This document shows positions 27,346-36,244 of a DNA stretch of 64,000 nt, piece by piece (the stretch's first letter is position 1; every line of letters begins with the position of its first letter). This DNA is from Mucilaginibacter sp. L3T2-6. Lineage in GTDB: Bacteria > Bacteroidota > Bacteroidia > Sphingobacteriales > Sphingobacteriaceae. Under the pieces are notes generated by a model that searched no databases, was not told where the DNA came from, and worked only from the letters and a program-made list of their open reading frames with translations. Made by a program: the position numbers and the translations under genes. The stretch lies in NCBI RefSeq assembly GCF_030519355.1, contig NZ_JAUMKC010000013.1, forward strand, positions 62,001 through 126,000. Reading direction: 5' to 3'.

Positions 27346-27399
27346 GAAGCAACCTCGTCGAAAGGTGTAATCAATTATGCATTACTAGGAGGTTGCTTC
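27346..27399. repeat. 11-bp perfect inverted repeat, 32-nt spacer
   Basis: GAAGCAACCTC (27346-27356) is perfectly complementary to GAGGTTGCTTC (27389-27399). Imperfect pairing continues outward through GCGGGAGAGGAAAGAT and GTTTCTCGC. It sits between the second permease and the response regulator. It may limit read-through, set the ratio between pump and regulator expression, or be a small palindromic repeat element. Confidence 0.6.
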
Positions 27400-27459
27400 G
27401 TTTCTCGCAGCATTGACAAATGGTTTCAGAAGTGTTTTTGTTATACTTGTACAATCAAT

Positions 27460-28833
27460 ATGATACTTGTTATCGACGATGATATAGCCGTAAGAACATC
27501 ACTGCTTCTTCTTTTAAAGGAGGACGGTTACGATGTGCTCGACTGCTCCGGCCCAGCAGATGCTATCAGGATTATTAAAAAAGAAGAACCCGAGCTAATC
27601 ATTCTCGACCTGAATTTTTCTAATGATACATCGGGCAAGGAGGGAATGGCATTGCTTAATCAGATTAAAAAAATAAACGCTGCCATACCTATTATCCTGA
27701 TTACTGGCTGGGCAAGCATTGAACTCGCAGTGCAGGGAATGAAAGCAGGCGCGAACGATTTCATCAACAAGCCCTGGAACAACGACCATTTATTACAATC
27801 GGTACGAACGCTGTTGGATTTAAAAGAAAAGAAAACCGGCCAGCATACGCGCAAACAGCTTGATAAGACCTACAACTTTCAGCATATCATCGGTGAAGAC
27901 CCTAAAATGCTGAATATTTTAGATACGATCGGGCGGGTAGCAGGCACAGACGCCTCTATCTTAATAATGGGTGAAAGCGGTACCGGGAAAGAACTGATTG
28001 CTGAGGCTATACACCAGAACAGCCAGCGCCGGAATAAACCGTTTATAAAGGTAAATCTGGGTGGTATTTCAACATCCCTTTTTGAAAGCGAAATGTTTGG
28101 CCATGTGCGCGGGGCATTTACCGATGCCCGGTTTGACAGGACCGGCCGCTTTGAAATGGCTAATAAAGGCACCATTTTTTTGGATGAAATTGGGGAGCTT
28201 GATGCAGGCAGCCAGGTAAAACTATTACGTGTTTTACAGGACCGCACATACGAGATACTGGGGAGCAGTAAGACGAAAAGCGTAGATGTTCGGGTTGTTT
28301 GCGCGACAAATAAGAATTTGGATGACATGGTAAGCAGATCACTTTTCAGGGAGGATTTGCTGTACCGTATCAACCTCATCACCATATACCTGCCACCTCT
28401 TCGTGAAAGACCGAAGGATATTCCTTTGCTGGTAAACTATTTTATTAATAACTTAAAAGAAATTTACGGCCGGCCATTGTTATCGGTAGCAGGCAGCGCA
28501 ATGAAATGGCTGCAGCAACTGCCCCTGCCGGGCAATATCCGGCAGCTTAAAAACATTGTGGAACGCACAATTTTGGTAAGTAAAAACGATGAGCTTGATA
28601 TCGATGATTTCCGAGCGCAGCTTGAGCTGTCACCTGTAAGAAAAGGAAATATCCAGCTGCCTGGTATCGGTACCTTAACCTTGGAGGAGGTAGAGATAGA
28701 AATGATCAGGAGGGCTATGGAATACCATAAACACAAAATTGCTAAAGCAGCAGTATCTTTAGGGCTTACCCGCAGTGCGTTATATCGCCGGCTGGACAAA
28801 TACCAAATCCCTTACGATGAGGCTGAGGACTAA
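27460..28833 (+). CDS. Sigma-54-dependent response regulator (NtrC family)
   Basis: This cytoplasmic activator (457 residues) has a receiver domain at 1-120 with phospho-acceptor Asp50 and Lys104. An AAA+ domain follows, with Walker A GESGTGKE at 171-178 and GTIFLDEIGEL at 237-247. The sigma-54 contact loop reads GAFTDA (218-223) instead of GAFTGA. A Fis-type helix-turn-helix lies at the C-terminus (KIAKAAVSLGLTRSALYRRL). Earlier in-frame starts lie in the 27328-27460 stretch that contains the inverted repeat, and ATG 27460 fits the receiver start MILVIDDD. It is the likely activator of the sigma-54 promoter at 21248. Confidence 0.95.
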   Translation: MILVIDDDIAVRTSLLLLLKEDGYDVLDCSGPADAIRIIKKEEPELIILDLNFSNDTSGKEGMALLNQIKKINAAIPIILITGWASIELAVQGMKAGANDFINKPWNNDHLLQSVRTLLDLKEKKTGQHTRKQLDKTYNFQHIIGEDPKMLNILDTIGRVAGTDASILIMGESGTGKELIAEAIHQNSQRRNKPFIKVNLGGISTSLFESEMFGHVRGAFTDARFDRTGRFEMANKGTIFLDEIGELDAGSQVKLLRVLQDRTYEILGSSKTKSVDVRVVCATNKNLDDMVSRSLFREDLLYRINLITIYLPPLRERPKDIPLLVNYFINNLKEIYGRPLLSVAGSAMKWLQQLPLPGNIRQLKNIVERTILVSKNDELDIDDFRAQLELSPVRKGNIQLPGIGTLTLEEVEIEMIRRAMEYHKHKIAKAAVSLGLTRSALYRRLDKYQIPYDEAED

Positions 28834-30118
28834 GTATATCCTGTTTGTTGTTATAATCCACCTGGTTGCGCTGACCGTTACCTGGTTTATTTTTAACAAG
28901 GACAGGATTTGGTTTATCGTCGCCGAAGTATTTGTAATTATTTCAATAATAATCTCCATCCAGCTTTATAACCAACTTTTAAAACCCATCAAAACCCTGA
29001 TGCAGGGTGTCGACGCGATAAAAGACCGGGATTTTAATGTAAAGTTCCTCTCCACCGGCAAGCACGAGATAGACCAACTGACCGATGTTTATAACCAGAT
29101 GATGGATGAACTGCGTACCGAGCGTACCCGGCAGGAACAGCAGCATTTCTTTTTAGAGAAGCTGATTTTTACCTCGCCTACAGGTATCATTATCCTGGAT
29201 TATGACAATAACATTCAGCAAATCAATCCCAAAGCATTGGAAATCATCGGAGCGAATGAAAAGGAAGTTTTGAATCATCCTGTCGAAAACTTAAGCTATC
29301 CGTTGTTTAAACAAATCAAAACCCTTAAATCCGGCGAGAATGTCGTTATAAAACCGGATGGTATACATACCTACAAGCTGCAAAAGTCGCATTTTATTGA
29401 CAGGGGCTTTTCGAGGAGTTTTGTAATGATAGAAGATTTGACTGCTGAGATAGTTGCTGCTGAGAAAAATGTTTATGGTAAGGTAATCCGGATGATGGCG
29501 CATGAGGTAAACAATACGGTAGGACCGGTCAATTCCATTATACAGTCGGCGCTTAAAAGCGACAGGCTTTGGCAGAGCCGGCAATATGATACGCTGAAAG
29601 ATGCCTTACAGGTTGCTATGGAACGCAATCAGAACCTGAATTATTTTATGCGAAACTTTGCCGACCTGGTTAAACTGCCGCCGGCCAGCAAACGGCCGGT
29701 TGATTTGCACCAGCTGATAAAATCGGTAGCCACGCTGATGGCCATAAAAGCGCAGGAGAAAAATATTATGTTCGACTTTCAATTGACGGAAAGTCCATTT
29801 GCAATTATGGCTGATGAGCAGCAAATGGAACAGGTGCTTATCAATATTGTTAAGAATAGCATTGAGGCGATTGATGAAAATGGCACGATAACATTTACCA
29901 CCACAAACAACAGGAAATGCCTGGTTATATCAGATACCGGTACAGGTATTAAGGATGAGCAGGCCGCGGATCTGTTTTCACCTTTCTTCAGCACCAAGAA
30001 AGACGGACAGGGAATAGGGCTTACCCTGGTTAGGGAGATATTAGTAAATCATGGTTTTGAGTTCTCATTAAAAACAGTAACTGCTAAGAAAACGGATTTC
30101 ACGATTATGTTTAGTTAA
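28817..30118 (+). CDS. Sensor histidine kinase, partner of the NtrC-type regulator
   Basis: This inner-membrane kinase (433 residues) has two adjacent helices (about 7-26 and 31-50) with only a few residues between them, so there is almost no periplasmic sensor. It is followed by HAMP (about 51-105), a PAS domain (about 110-215), the H-box MMAHEVNNTVGP with His229, and a HATPase_c domain with DTGTGI and GQGIGLTLV. It overlaps the response regulator gene by 17 nt, which supports a cognate pair. The small extracytoplasmic part suggests that it senses a membrane or cytoplasmic signal. Confidence 0.94.
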   Translation: MRLRTKYILFVVIIHLVALTVTWFIFNKDRIWFIVAEVFVIISIIISIQLYNQLLKPIKTLMQGVDAIKDRDFNVKFLSTGKHEIDQLTDVYNQMMDELRTERTRQEQQHFFLEKLIFTSPTGIIILDYDNNIQQINPKALEIIGANEKEVLNHPVENLSYPLFKQIKTLKSGENVVIKPDGIHTYKLQKSHFIDRGFSRSFVMIEDLTAEIVAAEKNVYGKVIRMMAHEVNNTVGPVNSIIQSALKSDRLWQSRQYDTLKDALQVAMERNQNLNYFMRNFADLVKLPPASKRPVDLHQLIKSVATLMAIKAQEKNIMFDFQLTESPFAIMADEQQMEQVLINIVKNSIEAIDENGTITFTTTNNRKCLVISDTGTGIKDEQAADLFSPFFSTKKDGQGIGLTLVREILVNHGFEFSLKTVTAKKTDFTIMFS

Positions 30119-30142
30119 CGTTTAATTTAAAACTGATAGGAA

Positions 30143-30180
30143 TAATTGATTATAAGTTATTTATATTTAATTGATTATAA
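30143..30180. repeat. Direct repeat of TAATTGATTATAA upstream of aqpZ
   Basis: TAATTGATTATAA occurs at 30143-30155 and again at 30168-30180, 25 bp apart. The second copy ends 21 bp before the aqpZ ATG. The spacing of about 2.4 helical turns and the location suggest an operator, but AT-rich repeats also arise by chance. Confidence 0.4.
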
Positions 30181-30201
30181 ACTCCAATCGCTTGATAAAT
30201 T

Positions 30202-30975
30202 ATGGAAACTAAACCGCTAACCAAGTATGTAGCCGAGCTTATCGGCACTTTTTGCCTGGTGTTGTTCGGCTGCGGGGCAGCCGTTATTGCAGGCGCCAAT
30301 ACAGATGGAATCCCACCCGCCGGTATTGGATTATTAGGCATCTCGCTGGCCTTCGGCGTAAGCGTGATTGTAATGGCCTACACCATCGGGCCAATTTCGG
30401 GCTGTCACATTAATCCGGCAATCTCAATTTCGATGACGGCGGCGGGCAAGCTAAGCCTGAAAGATTGTACAGGCTATGTTATTTCGCAATGCATCGGCGC
30501 GGTTTGTGCTTCGGGTGTGTTGTACCTTCTGCTGACCGGTAAGCCTGGCTTTTCAATGGGTGAATATGCACTCGGCGCAAATGGATGGGGTGCCGGTTAT
30601 TTGGGAAAGTACTCCACCCAATCGGCTTTTATAGCCGAAGCTGTATTTACCTTCCTGTTCCTTGTAGTGATTTTTGGAACCACCGCAAAGCGGGCAAACC
30701 CTGCCATGGCGGGTTTGGCTATAGGATTATCGCTGACTTTGATCCACCTGGTGGTTATACCTATCACCGGCACATCCGTAAATCCCGCGCGTAGCCTTGG
30801 TCCGGCAATTTTTGCAGGTGGTAAGGCATTAAACCAGCTGTGGCTTTTTATTGTTGCGCCTATACTGGGCGGGTTGATTGCAGCGGGTTTTTGGAAAGGC
30901 GTAATGGAACAAAAGGAAAGCATCACCCAAAAAACTGTTGAGGTTCATGAGGATATTTCGATTAATCGCATCTGA
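30202..30975 (+). CDS. aqpZ: Aquaporin Z-like water channel
   Basis: This is a six-helix MIP family channel (257 residues). Both NPA motifs are present (71-73 in SGCHINPAIS; 194-196 in GTSVNPARSLGP). The selectivity-filter residues match water-specific AqpZ: Phe51, His182 and Arg197, with a small residue at the third position. It also has the AqpZ-like N-terminus AELIGTFCLVLFGCGAAV. A short charged C-terminal tail follows. It is monocistronic, with a hairpin downstream. Confidence 0.95.
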   Translation: METKPLTKYVAELIGTFCLVLFGCGAAVIAGANTDGIPPAGIGLLGISLAFGVSVIVMAYTIGPISGCHINPAISISMTAAGKLSLKDCTGYVISQCIGAVCASGVLYLLLTGKPGFSMGEYALGANGWGAGYLGKYSTQSAFIAEAVFTFLFLVVIFGTTAKRANPAMAGLAIGLSLTLIHLVVIPITGTSVNPARSLGPAIFAGGKALNQLWLFIVAPILGGLIAAGFWKGVMEQKESITQKTVEVHEDISINRI

Positions 30976-31000
30976 ACCCGATTTCCGGAATTTGATATTT

Positions 31001-31035
31001 AAGATTTGTCAACTTTCAAAAAGCTGACAAATCTT
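31001..31035 (+). terminator. Hairpin terminator after aqpZ
   Basis: AAGATTTGTCA (31001-31011) and TGACAAATCTT (31025-31035) form a perfect 11-bp stem over a 13-nt loop, 25 nt after the aqpZ stop codon. Confidence 0.7.
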
Positions 31036-31174
31036 CCTTCTGAGGCACCCATCCCTTAAATTTCATTCAAATCCATGACATCTGTTAATCCCGGTTCAGG
31101 CAACCATTCGCCGTCGCCCCGCGTAGTGTAACTATAGGTACCCGACCTGTAAATCCACGGTACCACCCGCGCAA

Positions 31175-32842
31175 TTGAACCAGATTTTAAAAGGTATTTC
31201 AACTATTTTAATCCGTGGGGAAAAAGCTAAATTTTATAAGCTTATCCTGTTCGACTTTGTAATTGGCGTCCTTGATATAGCTTTCCTCGGTGTATTGCTT
31301 TTTGTGTTGAATTTGTACACCATAAACGCCGCTCCGGCAAAAGCTTCGTTTCTTCCGCAGACTTTATTAAATCCGAACTCACTTTTGCTGATAGGCCTGT
31401 TTTTTATGCTGTTTAGTGTTAAAAACCTGTTTGGTTATATCGGCTTAAAATCACAGCACCATTTCTTTTACAGGGTTGCATCGCGGTTATCAAAAAGGAA
31501 TTTACTCAATTATCTTTCCGGAGACTATGGCCGCTTCGTGCATATAGATTCATCTGTACGCGTCAGGCAGATATGCAATCAGCCGATAGAATTTAGTCAT
31601 TACATCCTTATCAACATACAACAAATCATTTCGCAGGGAATTTTGATAGGGTGCACGGTAATTGCTATCCTTTTTTATCACCCCACTTTGTTTTTATTAC
31701 TGTTTATGCTGTTACTACCGCCGGTGGTTTTGCTCGGCTGGTATATCCATAAAAAATTAAAAGACATTCGAAGCAGCATAAAATCGGCTAATGAGAAAGC
31801 ATTGCAGCATCTTTATGAATCATTGTCGGGATATGTGGAAAGCAATGTCTACCAAAAAAATGATTTTTTTACAGACAGATATTCGGCTCGTCAAGACCAG
31901 CTGAATGAAAATTTAGCCACCCAGCAAACTTTGCAATCCCTGCCTTCGCGGCTGGTGGAGGTGTTTGCCATACTTGGTTTTCTGGTGTTGGTGGCTGTCA
32001 ATAAGCTATCGACCGGGGCGCCCGCTATCGATATGCTTACTATAGGTGTTTTTATGGCTGCGGCTTATAAAATTATACCCGGAATAGTAAAGATACTGAA
32101 CAGTTCCGGGCAGATTAAAACCTATAAATTTACGCTGACAGATATGTTGGCTACAAAAGATATAGCCCCGGTCATAAAACCTCGGGTTACTACGCCAATC
32201 ACCGAAATAGCTTTTGAAAGTATCAGCTTTAAACATCAAGATCGCACGGTACTTAAAAATGTTAGCCTCAGTATTAAACCTGGAGATTTTATCGGCTTTT
32301 CCGGCGATTCAGGTAAAGGAAAAACTACGCTCATCAACATTCTGCTGGGCTTTTTAAAAGCCGACGGTGGTAATATCTGCATTAACCGAAAGAGAAGTAC
32401 CGCCGAAGAAAGGGTGCATTACCGATGTCGTATTTCATATGTTAAGCAACAGCCTTTTTTTATTAATGACTCTATTTTAAAGAATATCACATTGTCAGAA
32501 CATGATCATTTTCCCGATAGAACAAGCCAGGTGGTGGCATTTTGCGGTGTGGATAAGTTTGCGTCTCAAAATCCCGCCGGGTTGCAAAGAATAGTTACAG
32601 AAGGCGGTAAAAACCTTAGCGGGGGGCAGCGACAGCGGATTATGTTGGCAAGAGCACTGTATCATGATTTTGACCTGTTGATTTTGGACGAGCCCTTTAG
32701 CGAAATGGACTGGGCGTCTGAAATGGAAATTCTTAGGAAACTACAAGGAATTGCGGCACAAGGAAAGATGATTTTGTTTATTACGCACAATAAAAAGAGT
32801 CTGAACTATTGCAATAAAGTAATAACGCTTAATGAAGAGTAA
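31175..32842 (+). CDS. ABC exporter, fused permease and ATPase (flippase type)
   Basis: This is a half-transporter of the MsbA/PglK kind (555 residues) with about six transmembrane helices up to residue 300, then an ATPase. Walker A is GDSGKGKT at 377-384, the signature LSGGQRQR begins at 481, and Walker B LLILDE is at 501-506. The Walker B extension reads EPFSEMD rather than the common EPTSALD. No ATG is available: an in-frame stop at 31124-31126 limits the frame and the only fitting start is TTG 31175. It overlaps the next glycosyltransferase by 11 nt. The context suggests flipping of a lipid-linked glycan or exporting the product of the adjacent enzymes. Confidence 0.9.
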   Translation: MNQILKGISTILIRGEKAKFYKLILFDFVIGVLDIAFLGVLLFVLNLYTINAAPAKASFLPQTLLNPNSLLLIGLFFMLFSVKNLFGYIGLKSQHHFFYRVASRLSKRNLLNYLSGDYGRFVHIDSSVRVRQICNQPIEFSHYILINIQQIISQGILIGCTVIAILFYHPTLFLLLFMLLLPPVVLLGWYIHKKLKDIRSSIKSANEKALQHLYESLSGYVESNVYQKNDFFTDRYSARQDQLNENLATQQTLQSLPSRLVEVFAILGFLVLVAVNKLSTGAPAIDMLTIGVFMAAAYKIIPGIVKILNSSGQIKTYKFTLTDMLATKDIAPVIKPRVTTPITEIAFESISFKHQDRTVLKNVSLSIKPGDFIGFSGDSGKGKTTLINILLGFLKADGGNICINRKRSTAEERVHYRCRISYVKQQPFFINDSILKNITLSEHDHFPDRTSQVVAFCGVDKFASQNPAGLQRIVTEGGKNLSGGQRQRIMLARALYHDFDLLILDEPFSEMDWASEMEILRKLQGIAAQGKMILFITHNKKSLNYCNKVITLNEE

Positions 32843-33890
32843 ACGGAAGACATTAGTTATCCTTACGCCCGGCTTCCCGAAAGATAAGTCAGACACCACT
32901 TGTTTGCCGCCTTTGCAGACGTTTGTGAAAGCGCTGAAGTCGATTTGCCCGGGCCTCAACATTATTGTAATAAGCTTTCAATACCCGTTTTATACTGCTG
33001 AATATAATTGGCATGGGGTAAACGTAATTTCTGTTGGGGGTAAGGGTAAAGGGCGCCTACTAAGGCTGATCACCTGGCTTAAGGTGTGGCGCAGATTGCA
33101 AAAACTACGCGGTAAGCAGGAACTTTTGGGCGTTTTGAGCTTTTGGCTGGGTGAATGTGCTTTTGTGGGGAGTAGATTTGCAAGAAAATATCGTTTGACG
33201 CATTACACGTGGATATTAGGTCAGGACGCAAAAAAAAACAACAAATATTTCAGGTGGATTAAGCCTAAAGGCGAAGAACTGATAGCGATGTCGGATTTTT
33301 TAGTGAGAGAGATGCACCGCAATTATGGTGTAAAGCCGCTCTACGTAATTCCTGTTGGAGTAGATATTTCCATGTTCGGCAATACTTCTTTAAAACGGGA
33401 TATTGATATAATGAGCGCAGGATCGCTGATCCCGTTAAAACGTTACCGTTTTTTTGTTGAGGCTATCATTTCTCTGAAGAACATTTTTCCTGATATAAGA
33501 GCGGTAATCTGCGGTGACGGTCCTGAAATGCAAATGTTAAAATCGCTGGCGGAAAAGAGTGGGGTAACTGACAATATAACCTTTAAAGGAGAGGTACCGC
33601 ATAAACAAGTGATTGAGCTTATGCAGCGTGCGAAAGTGTTTTTACACCCTTCTGAATATGAAGGGTTTGGGACTGTGCTTTCAGAAGCTCTATACAGCGG
33701 TGCGCAGTTGGTATCGTTCACCAAACCTATGGATAAAGAATACAGTCATCATTTTGTGGTAAAAACGCAAGATGAAATGAATGCATGCCTGGTATCGCTG
33801 TTAAAAAATAAGAAAATAAATCACGACCCGGTTTTGATATGCACTATTGAACAGATAGCTAAAAATATGATTTGCCTGTTCGCGGATTAA
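32832..33890 (+). CDS. Glycosyltransferase family 4
   Basis: This GT-B fold glycosyltransferase (352 residues) has a C-terminal donor-binding domain containing PVGVDISMF, a SAGSLIPLKR loop and LHPSEYEGFGTVLSEALYSG, the EX7E motif typical of GT4. It overlaps the ABC exporter gene by 11 nt, so the two are co-translated. It converges on the next minus-strand GT4 gene with an 11-nt gap. The sugar and acceptor are unknown. Confidence 0.9.
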   Translation: MKSKRKTLVILTPGFPKDKSDTTCLPPLQTFVKALKSICPGLNIIVISFQYPFYTAEYNWHGVNVISVGGKGKGRLLRLITWLKVWRRLQKLRGKQELLGVLSFWLGECAFVGSRFARKYRLTHYTWILGQDAKKNNKYFRWIKPKGEELIAMSDFLVREMHRNYGVKPLYVIPVGVDISMFGNTSLKRDIDIMSAGSLIPLKRYRFFVEAIISLKNIFPDIRAVICGDGPEMQMLKSLAEKSGVTDNITFKGEVPHKQVIELMQRAKVFLHPSEYEGFGTVLSEALYSGAQLVSFTKPMDKEYSHHFVVKTQDEMNACLVSLLKNKKINHDPVLICTIEQIAKNMICLFAD

Positions 33891-33901
33891 AGTTGCAGGT
33901 T

Positions 33902-35002
33902 TTATAATAAAGACGCTGCTATTTGTTGAATGTCGTGTGCAATAGCCTCAAATGACAATTTTCTTTTGAAATGCTCCAGGGATAAAGCACCTTTTTCTGC
34001 CATGTTTATTTTTTCAGTTTCCTTTAGTGCCGAAATCAGTGACTGTTCATCGCCGGGTGGATAAAGCAGGCCGCACCTGCCCCCATCTGTAATCATCCTG
34101 AATGACGGAATATCTGTTACAAGCGGAAAACATCCGCACGACATGGCTTCACATACTGCGGTTCCACTGCCTTCATAATATGATCCTGAAATAAAAATAT
34201 CTGCGCTGTTGAACCAATAAAGTAACTCTTCGTGTGGCTTTTGGCCCACAAATGTAATTGCGGCACCCGCAGTATCGCTGGCTATCAATTCCCGAATCTG
34301 CGACAATAATCTGGTTTCATGATAAAGCATGTATAAGCGCGCCCCCTTATTATGTCTGCTGTATTTTAAGAAGGCTTTTACCACGTTTACCGGGTCTTTA
34401 TTGGTGTCAAGCGTTCCTACCCATAAAAATACCGGACTGCCGGTAATGCCCGTTTGTTGCCTGGCGCTGCTTTTGTCTATCGGGTAGAAAATTGATGAGA
34501 CCTCCATTACTTCGCATATCTTCCCGGCCCCGGCTATCACACCTTTTTTTACCCAATCCAAGCCCAATTCAGTGGATGCGAAAAGATAGGCATCCACAAA
34601 CCAGTCGGCTAGTTTTTGCGCGTATCTTTTTATTCCCGGCTTGGGTTTTTCGGCATGGTGGTGCATTATGATCTTTACGTGTTTGGGTAAAATAATACGC
34701 AAAAATATTACTGCCAGCGGGTTATGCAGACCCTGAACTATCACTATGTCCGGGCTTAATTTTTTAACGAAACGATTGAGCCTGAAAGGGAAATGTGTTC
34801 TTTGTTTATTAAAGCTAACAAACTTATGCTCCACTCCGTTGATTATAGCTTCCCCTTCATAGTCTATTCGGTTAATAGCTATTACCTCGTTCTTTTTAGC
34901 CAATTCTTCAAGAATACCGGAATAAGCAGCAATACGCTTTATCCAGCTTTTAGGATCAGTAAATCCCGGTGAGTAATCATAAATCAGGGACACATATCGC
35001 AT
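33902..35002 (-). CDS. Glycosyltransferase family 4
   Basis: This is a GT-B fold enzyme (366 residues). The N-terminal domain has IMHHHAEKPKPGIKRYAQKL, and the donor domain has LWVGTLDTNKDPVNVVKAF and a YYEGSGTAVCEAMSCG EX7E motif. It is the last gene of a three-gene minus-strand run (methyltransferase, amidohydrolase, GT4), 39 nt after the amidohydrolase. It probably adds a sugar to the same product that the radical SAM operon modifies (inference). Confidence 0.9.
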   Translation of the reverse strand: MRYVSLIYDYSPGFTDPKSWIKRIAAYSGILEELAKKNEVIAINRIDYEGEAIINGVEHKFVSFNKQRTHFPFRLNRFVKKLSPDIVIVQGLHNPLAVIFLRIILPKHVKIIMHHHAEKPKPGIKRYAQKLADWFVDAYLFASTELGLDWVKKGVIAGAGKICEVMEVSSIFYPIDKSSARQQTGITGSPVFLWVGTLDTNKDPVNVVKAFLKYSRHNKGARLYMLYHETRLLSQIRELIASDTAGAAITFVGQKPHEELLYWFNSADIFISGSYYEGSGTAVCEAMSCGCFPLVTDIPSFRMITDGGRCGLLYPPGDEQSLISALKETEKINMAEKGALSLEHFKRKLSFEAIAHDIQQIAASLL

Positions 35003-35041
35003 AAACTTTATCCTGCCAAAACATATAAATATTTGTACACA

Positions 35042-36244
35042 TTAGGTGGTAAATTTATTCCTGGCGCCTTTTTTATACCTCACAGCTTCGTTAACGGCGA
35101 TGGGCAATTTGACGTCCGGCTTGTATTGCCGGATATTATCTATAAGCGCGGGTAAATCCCCTTTTATATATTTGCAGCAATCGCCAAAAAACACCCTGCT
35201 AAAATTATCGAGCCTTTCACACTCCAATTGTGGCAATAACGACTCATCAAATAAATTGATCCTGCCCTTGTGTATTACAAGTAATATGTCTTCGGGACAA
35301 ATGGAAAAGAATTCGTCAAAGCCATAGCCACCGGTTTTGTTTTTTACGATTAGCAGGTCGGCATCTTTACCGGCTGTTATGCTTCCGGTATTAAGGCCCC
35401 ATACACTCGCTGCGGTTAAATTTACCGCCGTAAACAGCGTTTCGTCGTCCAGTAAAGCGGTGTTGCGTGCGGATTGTAAGTGGCGCCAGATATTCCAGTC
35501 GCCGGTGAGCGTTGAATCGGTTCCAAACAATAATGCGGTTTGGCTTTGCAGCAAGTCTACCTGTGCTGTTTTATTCAACAGGAAGAAATTAGAAGCGGGG
35601 CACCAAACCAGGGCTTCAAAAGCCCGGGCCTGTTCCTCTGTCATTGCTACCGCATGCACACCTACCAGTTTTCGTTTAAGCAGGTTCAAACGAATAAATG
35701 TATCTATTTCGGCCGATGAGCTGGCATCAGTACCTTCGCCGATATGTATATTAACAATTTTCTTTCTCCTGGCGGGATTATTCAGCTTTAACTTCCAGTT
35801 TTTTTCGAAGCGAACAGAATGCAGGCAATGGCTGTCCTCATAAATGGTGATCAGATCCGTCTTTAAGCCTGTTTTTTCGCCATGGTTTATTACGGTCGTA
35901 ACTCCGCATAGCAGATTTTTGTATACGCCCCATTGGTAACGCAAAAGAGCCGGGATTTTCAATACTGAAGCAATTTCTTTTTTAAACGACGCGTGTAAAT
36001 GCCTGCCCCATTCGGTGTAACTTGTATAACACCGGTCGCCACCCAATGGCGGGAAGAGATTAAAGTCAAGATGGTCGTGTGAGTTAATGAGTCCGGGAAC
36101 GGCTAAAGCGTTCTCCAGACATATTATCAATTCACCTGCTTTTTCCGTGACATCATCCCGGGTAACTGCCGTTACATATCCATTGCTCACCAGAATATTC
36201 GCGGGCTCTTTGTCCCCCAGGATATTTACATTGCGGAGAATCAT
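35042..36244 (-). CDS. Amidohydrolase superfamily metal-dependent hydrolase
   Basis: This TIM-barrel hydrolase (400 residues) is related to the cytosine deaminase/chlorohydrolase group. Metal ligands are visible: His56 and His58 in INSHDHLD, His167 in NIHIGEG, His197 in GVHAVAM and Asp243 in FGTDSTLTGDW. It is therefore likely active, removing an amino group or halide or opening an amide on a small ring substrate. The N-terminal strand region (ILRNVNILGDKEPANILVSNG) is typical of the family's composite beta domain; it is quoted in part. The start overlaps the methyltransferase stop (TAATG). Such an enzyme is unusual in a glycan locus. Confidence 0.88.
   Translation of the reverse strand: MILRNVNILGDKEPANILVSNGYVTAVTRDDVTEKAGELIICLENALAVPGLINSHDHLDFNLFPPLGGDRCYTSYTEWGRHLHASFKKEIASVLKIPALLRYQWGVYKNLLCGVTTVINHGEKTGLKTDLITIYEDSHCLHSVRFEKNWKLKLNNPARRKKIVNIHIGEGTDASSSAEIDTFIRLNLLKRKLVGVHAVAMTEEQARAFEALVWCPASNFFLLNKTAQVDLLQSQTALLFGTDSTLTGDWNIWRHLQSARNTALLDDETLFTAVNLTAASVWGLNTGSITAGKDADLLIVKNKTGGYGFDEFFSICPEDILLVIHKGRINLFDESLLPQLECERLDNFSRVFFGDCCKYIKGDLPALIDNIRQYKPDVKLPIAVNEAVRYKKGARNKFTT

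Noticed and set aside
31155..31174. GG-N10-GC (GGTACCACCCGCGCAA) just before the ABC exporter TTG start
   Set aside because: It lacks the TTGG and TTGC context of a sigma-54 promoter and would start transcription inside the gene.
35337..35843. Plus-strand frame of 168 codons opposite the amidohydrolase
   Set aside because: It is antisense to a gene with an intact catalytic site and is Ser/Lys-rich shadow sequence.
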